DNA from: Planctomycetota bacterium
GTDB lineage: Bacteria > Planctomycetota > Phycisphaerae > WQYP01
Direction: 5' to 3'
Length of the DNA stretch: 7,813 bases
NCBI GenBank assembly: GCA_021818565.1
Contig: JAKATV010000453.1
Coordinates: 1 to 7,813, forward strand
Notes under the pieces: generated by a model
What the model saw: only the letters and a program-made list of their open reading frames with translations
The model's database searches: none
What the model was told of the DNA's origin: nothing
Translations under genes and position numbers: made by a program
Shown here: positions 1 through 5,004 of the stretch, piece by piece
Layout: each line of letters opens with the position of its first letter
Position numbering within the stretch: the stretch's first letter is position 1

Positions 1-239
1 ACGTCCACGACGGGCACACCAAATTTCCTCAGCAATTGCCCCATCGTCTGGTCGTGAAATCCAACAACAATTCCATCCGGCCGCCATTTACGAAGTGCGA
101 GTAGTTCACTGCGGCGAAGCTCGCACCCCTGGTATATCCAATCGGGCTTGTTTTGTATAAAGCGAAGGAATCCCCCGATAACATCCTCGCGGTAGCCAAT
201 TGCCAACTCAATAATAATCGCGATCCGTTTTTCGGCCAC
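1..239 (-). CDS. XylR/LacI-like sugar-responsive transcriptional regulator, N-terminal part (cut by window edge)
   Basis: The first 79 codons of a minus-strand gene that continues past base 1. The GTG start at 239-237 is chosen because AGGAGA (bases 250-245) lies 5 nt upstream. The protein opens with a basic residue and a hydrophobic strand (KRIAIIIELAIGY), then an amphipathic helix (GGFLRFIQNKPDW). Next come LRKWRPDGIVVGF and, near the edge, GVPVVDV. This order (first Rossmann strand, helix, 'W-x-x-DGIIV', 'P-V-V-D') is that of the periplasmic-binding-protein-like domain of XylR-type regulators, in which a LacI-like sugar-binding domain precedes an AraC-type helix-turn-helix. The DNA-binding part would lie outside the window, so AraC-type output is inferred, and a LacI-family protein lacking its usual N-terminal HTH is the alternative. 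It is divergent from the PEP-CTERM gene and could control this locus, or the genes to its left. The ligand is unknown. Confidence 0.75.
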   Translation of the reverse strand, partial: MAEKRIAIIIELAIGYREDVIGGFLRFIQNKPDWIYQGCELRRSELLALRKWRPDGIVVGFHDQTMGQLLRKFGVPVVD

Positions 240-455
240 GTTTGTCTCCTGAATTTCAGTTGCAGTACCCTACACTAGAATATCAAGGTGCGTCAATGCG
301 ATAGTGGACCCCTTGGACCACCAACACCCAGGCAGTGCCGTAAACGGGATATTCTTGGAGCGCGGGCGGACTCCCCGCTTAGCGGCTCGGATTCAATGCA
401 ACCACACAAGCTCTCGGGCACGGCGATATCCGCCGGGATGAAAGCAGGGTGCCAT

Positions 456-469
456 CGCAACGCGTTGCG
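456..469. promoter_or_regulatory. Perfect 14-bp palindrome, possible operator
   Basis: CGCAACGCGTTGCG is its own reverse complement over all 14 bases, with no loop, which suits a dimeric DNA-binding protein better than an RNA hairpin. It sits about 217 bp upstream of the regulator's start and 350 bp before the PEP-CTERM gene. The AAC/GTT half-sites resemble those of LacI-family operators, although the central dinucleotide is GC rather than the common CG. The binding protein is unknown; a role is inferred from symmetry and position only. Confidence 0.3.
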
Positions 470-636
470 CAGACTGTTTATAGTTTTGCCGCGTTATGCT
501 AATCTGAATCGGTATAGTATATCTCAGGTCAGTAAATGGAGTCGCTTTGACGGAAGCGCCCATTTCCTTATCGTTCGTCAACTTTTTGACCAGAAGTCTG
601 AACAACTTGACTTTGCCGTCGCAGAGGAAAGGAGGC

Positions 637-652
637 TTGGCAGCAGCGTGGC
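637..652 (+). promoter_or_regulatory. Candidate sigma-54 (-24/-12) promoter for the PEP-CTERM gene
   Basis: TTGGCA followed by TGGC places a GG (639-640) and a GC (651-652) exactly 10 bases apart, the invariant spacing of RpoN promoters. The -24 block matches the consensus well (TTGGCA), while the -12 block is weaker (TGGCG instead of TTGCA). The predicted transcript start is near base 664. Sigma-54 control of PEP-CTERM genes through PrsK/PrsR is established in other bacteria, which makes the candidate plausible. With a short, partly degenerate motif it may be chance. Confidence 0.28.
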
Positions 653-662
653 GCGGGGACGC

Positions 663-692
663 GGCGAAATCCGATCATCCGGATTTTTCGCC
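663..692 (+). other. Leader hairpin upstream of the PEP-CTERM gene
   Basis: GGCGAAATCCG (663-673) pairs over 11 bp with CGGATTT plus CGCC (680-692), leaving a 6-nt loop ATCATC and a 2-nt TT bulge. It begins at the start site predicted from the sigma-54-like element, so it could be a 5'-terminal stem-loop protecting the leader RNA. The run of five T lies inside the stem rather than after it, so this is a poor intrinsic terminator for the full structure. With only the inner 7-bp stem formed, it would be followed by just TTC. Function is unknown. Confidence 0.45.
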
Positions 693-820
693 ACCCAAAG
701 CCCAATGGCTAACACACTACACCCAAGGCCAAGGATGTTATGGCCCCTTTGCTCCAGTTATTCTAGCCGTGTGGTTAGGAGGGAGCGCAAATTTGAGTAC
801 CTTTTATTGGAGAAATGACC

Positions 821-1603
821 ATGTTTTCGAGCTTCTCACACAAAGTTCTAACCGCAGTAAGTATGTCTGCGGTAGTCGGTGCCACAATTGCGGGCATTGC
901 GGTTTCTGCACCAGGCGCCAGCGCCGGGACCATTACCGGTACGTTAGCTGCGGCCCCTTCCAGTTCCGCGGCTAGCCCCATCGACATCAGCACCGGTGCT
1001 TCGGACTGGGCCTACTACGGGATCTCCGCCTCCGGGACGGTTTCGCCAATTACTCCAGCTACGATGTCCGGAGGCCCGAATTCCTTCGGGGCGTTGACGG
1101 GTAGTAACCTGGTCGATGGTTATTTCTCATCCAGTACCACCATACAGCCAGCCACCGGACTAAATTTCCTGTCGTTCAGCGGTGGAACGACGGTTTCTTC
1201 GGATACTTCCAATGTCTACGCCTATTCCAGTTTTACACCATCTTCATTCTCTTTTACCCAGACACTCCTGGGGACATCGGAGACCATGGATGTATACCTC
1301 AATGCCTACAATGCGGATCACGATATCTCCGCGAGCCTGAGTTCCGGTGGTAGCTACACGAACGCGGCTGCCACGCTGCCCCAAAGCGGCCAAGCCGGCG
1401 TGTTGACGCTGAATATTACTGGATCACCCGGAGATACGCTGACGTTCACGGACACCGGAGTCAGCACCGGCCAGTATGCTAATATCGGAATTCAAGCGGT
1501 CACCGTCACAGCAGTGCCGGAGCCGGGGGTGATTGGTTTATTGGCAGCGGCGGGATCCGTGGCATTGCTATGCAGCCGACGAACCTTCAGGAGGGTGGTT
1601 TAA
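821..1603 (+). CDS. PEP-CTERM sorting-domain exported protein
   Basis: A 260-residue exported protein. The ATG at 821 is preferred over the in-frame ATG at 815 because GGAG (809-812) lies 8 nt before 821 but only 2 nt before 815. Residues 1-35 form a signal peptide with a K8 basic region, a hydrophobic core and an ASA site at 33-35. Residues 36-230 are Ser/Thr/Gly-rich, cysteine-free and without catalytic motifs, probably a beta-sandwich. The C-terminus is the classic tripartite sorting signal: VPEP (232-235), a hydrophobic segment (236-251) and a basic tail starting SRR. In this family exosortase recognises the tail, cleaves the protein and helps place it on the surface or in extracellular matrix. 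No exosortase gene is in the window. The pseudopilin-like gene follows after 118 bp, possibly on the same transcript. The specific role is unknown; adhesion or matrix structure is the usual guess. Confidence 0.9.
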   Translation: MFSSFSHKVLTAVSMSAVVGATIAGIAVSAPGASAGTITGTLAAAPSSSAASPIDISTGASDWAYYGISASGTVSPITPATMSGGPNSFGALTGSNLVDGYFSSSTTIQPATGLNFLSFSGGTTVSSDTSNVYAYSSFTPSSFSFTQTLLGTSETMDVYLNAYNADHDISASLSSGGSYTNAAATLPQSGQAGVLTLNITGSPGDTLTFTDTGVSTGQYANIGIQAVTVTAVPEPGVIGLLAAAGSVALLCSRRTFRRVV

Positions 1604-1609
1604 CGTTAC

Positions 1610-1647
1610 GGTGTGACCACACCGCGGAAGCATGGTGTGGTCACACC
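1610..1647 (+). terminator. Perfect 14-bp stem-loop between the PEP-CTERM and pseudopilin genes
   Basis: GGTGTGACCACACC (1610-1623) pairs perfectly with GGTGTGGTCACACC (1634-1647). The 10-nt interior GCGGAAGCAT can form two more G-C pairs closed by a GGAA tetraloop of the GNRA class, with AT left as a bulge. It starts 6 bases after the PEP-CTERM stop codon. The downstream sequence (TCCCTTATGG) has no U-tract, so it is not a canonical intrinsic terminator. An mRNA-stabilising or processing hairpin that protects the upstream message is at least as likely. Confidence 0.55.
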
Positions 1648-1721
1648 TCCCTTATGGATTCTCGTTCCGTCGGGAGTTGTACCCGAAACGCATGTACCCA
1701 GTTTTTTTAGGAGACCGGTTT

Positions 1722-2591
1722 ATGTTTTACTTCGCAAAATCCATTAAACGAGGTTTTACCCTCATTGAACTTTTAGTGGTGATTTCCATTATTTCGCTGT
1801 TGATCGCACTTCTGCTCCCCGCGCTTGCCGCAGCCCAGAAGGATGCCCAAGCGATACAGTGTACGGCAAAACTGCGGTCATTGGGACAACTTACAGAAGA
1901 ATATGTAAACACCAGTGCTGGAATTTACCCGTATGGTTACAACGCAGGAACCGGGGCAGGTGACCTTGCAGCCGGCAGCAGTTGGTTCGATATGCTGAAT
2001 GATTATTATATCGGAAACGTACCTTACGTCGGATGGTGGAATCTTCCAAACAACTACACCCCGCCAGTTATCCAGAAATGGCAGGCATTATTTTACTGCC
2101 CGTCGGCGGATATAACGCCCACACTCTTGCAAGCTGTAGAATATGGTGCCAACCCCAACATATTTGTCTACGTAAACGAGCCAGCTTGGTGGTTTGGCGG
2201 CGGACCTGAACCGAGCATGGTCCGAGATGCTGAAATCAAATCTCCTTCGCACGTCATTATGATGGGAGATGCCAATCAGGATGCCCCGCAGGGAAGTAGC
2301 GAGGCCATATTTAACTGGACAACACCCGGCTGGCTGCCGACCACCACACCCACGACCGAAGTGATCCCGGCGGGCTGGCCGGAGGGCCAGAGCAACACCG
2401 ATGCCGAGGACTGGAATACCTGCGGACTCCGCTATCGGCACGGGCTGACACCGGTCAATGTTCCAGGCCTTGGCGCGGGGTTAGGAGCCTCCAACGCCGA
2501 CACCGGGTATGCCAATGCGGTCTTCTGTGACGGCCACGCCGCTCCGGTCCAAGCTAACACGCTACGTTACTATAACGTAACGATCAGGTGA
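1722..2591 (+). CDS. Pseudopilin-like protein with prepilin N-terminus and H-X9-DG-type C-terminus
   Basis: A 289-residue protein. The ATG at 1722 is chosen because AGGAG (1709-1713) lies 8 nt upstream; the frame stays open back to 1632, but those codons overlap the hairpin and lack a ribosome site. The N-terminus carries a type IV prepilin leader: KRG|FTLIE with cleavage after G11 and the conserved glutamate E16 (position 5 of the mature protein), then a hydrophobic helix to about residue 34. The following AQKDAQAIQCTAKLRSLGQL helix, the YPYGYN turn and SPSHVIMMGDAN strand match the large planctomycete/verrucomicrobial prepilin-type family. Near the C-terminus RH (239-240) and FCDGH (D270, G271) are the H and DG of the 'H-X9-DG' signature, here separated by 29 residues through a Gly/Ala-rich insertion. 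A prepilin peptidase would process it, and it would sit in the inner membrane or a pseudopilus. Its partner may be the PEP-CTERM protein or the hydrolase downstream. Confidence 0.88.
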   Translation: MFYFAKSIKRGFTLIELLVVISIISLLIALLLPALAAAQKDAQAIQCTAKLRSLGQLTEEYVNTSAGIYPYGYNAGTGAGDLAAGSSWFDMLNDYYIGNVPYVGWWNLPNNYTPPVIQKWQALFYCPSADITPTLLQAVEYGANPNIFVYVNEPAWWFGGGPEPSMVRDAEIKSPSHVIMMGDANQDAPQGSSEAIFNWTTPGWLPTTTPTTEVIPAGWPEGQSNTDAEDWNTCGLRYRHGLTPVNVPGLGAGLGASNADTGYANAVFCDGHAAPVQANTLRYYNVTIR

Positions 2592-2664
2592 TATTCCTGA
2601 CAACACAACAGCGCCAGGTGAGCCAATCCGGGCCGCCCACCGGGGCCTGAAAGATTCATCGGAT

Positions 2665-2710
2665 AGCCAGCCCCCGCGCGGCGAAGTAGGCGGGCCGCAG
2701 GGGGCTGGCT
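2665..2710 (+). terminator. GC-rich hairpin, probable terminator after the pseudopilin gene
   Basis: AGCCAGCCCCC (2665-2675) pairs perfectly with GGGGGCTGGCT (2700-2710). A second 5-bp stem GCGGC/GCCGC (2678-2682 with 2694-2698) stacks inside it, giving a long and very stable structure about 75 bases after the pseudopilin stop. It is followed by TAATTAG, moderately U-rich in RNA, so termination is likely but the tail is weak. It would separate the PEP-CTERM/pseudopilin unit from the hydrolase gene, which then needs its own promoter in 2711-2790. I see no good match to a sigma-70 promoter there. Confidence 0.6.
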
Positions 2711-2801
2711 TAATTAGTCGTTGCACATCGGCGGTTAGGCTTGATCGTCTGCGCCCGTATGCCCAAATGTGAAAACTTGGACGCTCTAAAGGAGAATACT
2801 T

Positions 2802-5000
2802 TTGTTCAGATCAACTTGCGGGATTGTCGCTTGCCTCTTGGCGTTCGCGGGCACCGGTACCGCAGCGGCGACTGCTCATACGTTAATTGATGCACGCGTG
2901 AGATCCGTTGACGGCTGTCCAAATTTATTTATCGCGGGGCGGCGAGTTCCCCCTTTGGCGCTTTACGTCTACATCAATTTTCAATATCAACGGAGCGTAG
3001 CGCAATCGGCTGCGGAAATTCGGCTTGCCGCACAGCGCGGTATTAATATTGTCACATTCCCAGTTGGCCTGCCAAATCCAGCTCATCCGTTTATCCACCA
3101 TTCCCTGGACCGACTCTGCTCGTTTATCCTCAAGAACAACCCCAAAGCGTGGTTGTTGCCGCGAGTCTGGTGCGGGGTGCCGGGCTTTGACGCTAGGCAT
3201 CCATCCCAGTTAGTTAAGTACGCCGACGGACAACGTCCCCAGTGCTCACCGGCGTCCCGTCTTTGGTACCACGCCGTCGCAAATGACCTTAAAGTATTTA
3301 TCGCCCACGTCAAATCTTCCCCAATTCTCGCAAGTCGCGTAATCGGTTACCACCTCTGCCACGGGAACACCGGGGAGTGGTTTACCCCCAATTATTGGGG
3401 ACCTATTCGGCCAGGATTTGATTATTCCAAACCCAATGAGGCGGGTTTCAAAAAATGGCTGCGGCGGCGGTATAAGACAAACGCCGTGCTGCGCGCCGCA
3501 TGGCACCAAAAGCATATCCGTTTCAGCTTGGCGCATGTTCCTCCGCCACAAGCCGCCAACGCCTATCCGTTTTATCGCCCTGACGAGCGTCGCTACATTG
3601 ACTATATGAGGTATCAAAGCGACATGGCCGTTCACCGGATATCCCAGTTCGCCAGGGTCATCGAGCAACAAACCGCCGGCCACTCTCTGGTTGTAACCTT
3701 TTACGGCTACGGATTTTCTCTTCCCACGCCCAACAGTTCCGATGACGCGCTGGGCAAACTGCTTCGGTGCCCCTACGTTGATGCAGTTGCATGCCCTGTG
3801 GATTACGCTTTCCGGCAGCCCGGCGGAGCACCACCACTCGAGGGGGCGCAGGACAGCGCTGCCCTGCATGGCAAGCTGTGGATGATGGAAGATGACACCA
3901 GCACGTTTCTAGATACCACAAAGCATTCTGGTCCCGGATTTTACGCCCGATGTGCGAATCTCACCCAGACCATTGACGTTCATCGCAGAAATTTCGGCCA
4001 GGTGCTGATTCACCGCATGGGAATGTGGTGGATGGACCTGCAGGGAAAAGGATGGTTAAACAGCAGTGGAATATGGAAAAATATTGGCACGCTACGCAAA
4101 ATATACGTGAAGTATGGTGGAAAATCCCCGTACAAGCCTGACGTGGCGGTCATTCTGGACGAGCGGTCTTCCTATTATGCTCGCGTCGGGCCTGTAGACA
4201 TGCCGCTTTTGGGTGCCCTTACGTTCAATCCTGGGCAGTTCTTCCGATGCGGAACCAGTGTTGGATGCTACCTGCTTTCCGATATTGCCAACCGCCATTT
4301 TCCACCTGCAAAGGTTATTATTTTCCTCAACGCCTGGCACGTAGGTGCTGCTTTGCGCAGGGAAATCAAGTCCCAATTGGAATCGCACGGGCGTACGCTC
4401 ATTTGGCTCTACGGCGCGGGATTCATGAGGCATGGAAAAATTGACGTGGCCGCCGCCAGTAGGCTTGTCGGCATGGGGTTGCGACTGATGCCACCAAGTG
4501 CACTTCCCGGAAGCGAAGTTACCGTCGGAAACAGACTGGGGCTTCCAAAGCAACGTATTTCGGGACTCAACGCCTCAGTTGCCAAGTTTGGAATTTTCAG
4601 TCATGCCGCCGATACCCCCAGCTTCGCCGTGGTGGATCCTTCCGCCATTTCTCTCGCGACGTATGACCATTCCCCTTCCGTCTCGGTTGCCCTGCTGCGG
4701 CACAAACAATACACCTCCGTCTTTATCGGGGATCCACGGCCTTCCGCGGCGTTCTGGAGATCACTTTTCCCACACCTTGGCGTGCCGGTTTACCTGAACA
4801 CCAACGATGCCTTTGAAACCGATGGAAGCCTGATGATGATCAGTAGTGATGGCACAGCAGGCGATCGCACCATCACTTTGCCCCACAGAAGTTCCATCTA
4901 CGATTTGCTGAATGGGAAGTGTTTGGCGAGCCATGTTAACACCTTCAAGTTCCTCATGCGCCGCTTTCAGACGAAGCTGCTGCGCGTTGTGCCTGGATAA
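2802..5000 (+). CDS. Secreted GH42-like glycoside hydrolase (clan GH-A, beta-galactosidase type)
   Basis: A 732-residue exported protein starting at TTG. AAGGAGA (2789-2795) stands 7 nt upstream, the signal peptide begins right there, and no nearby ATG is in frame. Residues 1-25 form the signal peptide (ATA|HT). Residues ~40-440 read as a TIM barrel: SAAEIRLAAQRGINIVTFPV is an early helix-strand unit, GYHLCHGNTGEWF presents a likely acid/base E192, and KLWMMEDDTSTF a likely nucleophile E363. The 171-residue spacing of these glutamates equals that recalled for the GH42 Thermus enzyme (E141/E312). From residue ~445 (KPDVAVILDE) to ~545 (WLYGAGF) lies a segment like the GH42 trimerisation domain, which has a glutamine-amidotransferase-like fold. 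A beta-rich C-terminal domain ends the protein. Family assignment beyond clan GH-A is tentative and the substrate unknown. It has no PEP-CTERM tail, so it is probably periplasmic or released. Its stop lies 4 bases from that of the convergent gene. Confidence 0.78.
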   Translation: MFRSTCGIVACLLAFAGTGTAAATAHTLIDARVRSVDGCPNLFIAGRRVPPLALYVYINFQYQRSVAQSAAEIRLAAQRGINIVTFPVGLPNPAHPFIHHSLDRLCSFILKNNPKAWLLPRVWCGVPGFDARHPSQLVKYADGQRPQCSPASRLWYHAVANDLKVFIAHVKSSPILASRVIGYHLCHGNTGEWFTPNYWGPIRPGFDYSKPNEAGFKKWLRRRYKTNAVLRAAWHQKHIRFSLAHVPPPQAANAYPFYRPDERRYIDYMRYQSDMAVHRISQFARVIEQQTAGHSLVVTFYGYGFSLPTPNSSDDALGKLLRCPYVDAVACPVDYAFRQPGGAPPLEGAQDSAALHGKLWMMEDDTSTFLDTTKHSGPGFYARCANLTQTIDVHRRNFGQVLIHRMGMWWMDLQGKGWLNSSGIWKNIGTLRKIYVKYGGKSPYKPDVAVILDERSSYYARVGPVDMPLLGALTFNPGQFFRCGTSVGCYLLSDIANRHFPPAKVIIFLNAWHVGAALRREIKSQLESHGRTLIWLYGAGFMRHGKIDVAAASRLVGMGLRLMPPSALPGSEVTVGNRLGLPKQRISGLNASVAKFGIFSHAADTPSFAVVDPSAISLATYDHSPSVSVALLRHKQYTSVFIGDPRPSAAFWRSLFPHLGVPVYLNTNDAFETDGSLMMISSDGTAGDRTITLPHRSSIYDLLNGKCLASHVNTFKFLMRRFQTKLLRVVPG

Positions 5001-5004
5001 ATCC

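Larger units (their letters stand above)
240..820. other. Long divergent intergenic region
   Basis: About 580 bases between the leftward regulator and the rightward PEP-CTERM gene. Open frames cross it on both strands, but their translations have no recognisable domain, no well-spaced ribosome binding site and an arginine- and serine-rich composition typical of chance frames. What it does hold: the regulator's Shine-Dalgarno sequence at 245-250, a perfect palindrome at 456-469, a TTGACG / TATCGT pair (547-552 and 569-574, 16-nt spacer) that could be a sigma-70-like promoter, a sigma-54-like element at 637-652, and a stable hairpin at 663-692. For the leftward gene the best -35 is TTGACG (296-291), but no good -10 stands at the right distance. 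Confidence 0.6.

Noticed and set aside
29..211. 60-codon minus-strand open frame at the left edge
   Set aside because: It is an alternate frame of the XylR-like gene, whose own frame has a ribosome site and family motifs.
624..650. Strong AAAGGAGG sequence that might start a small leader gene
   Set aside because: The nearest downstream starts (TTG at 637, GTG at 648) are 3 and 13-14 nt away, outside the 5-9 nt spacing used by the genes here, and the resulting peptide is not recognisable.
288..818. 176-codon open frame upstream of the PEP-CTERM gene, ending in ATGA overlap with the 815 ATG
   Set aside because: No recognisable domain, no ribosome site at its start, unusual Arg/Ser-rich composition, and it runs through the palindrome, promoter candidate and hairpin. 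Long open frames are common by chance at this base composition.
547..975. 142-codon plus-strand frame overlapping the PEP-CTERM gene
   Set aside because: It overlaps the signal-peptide coding region of a well-supported gene in another frame and has no domain of its own.
3246..3869. 207-codon antisense frame inside the GH42-like gene
   Set aside because: Shadow of the hydrolase reading frame; no domain and no ribosome site.
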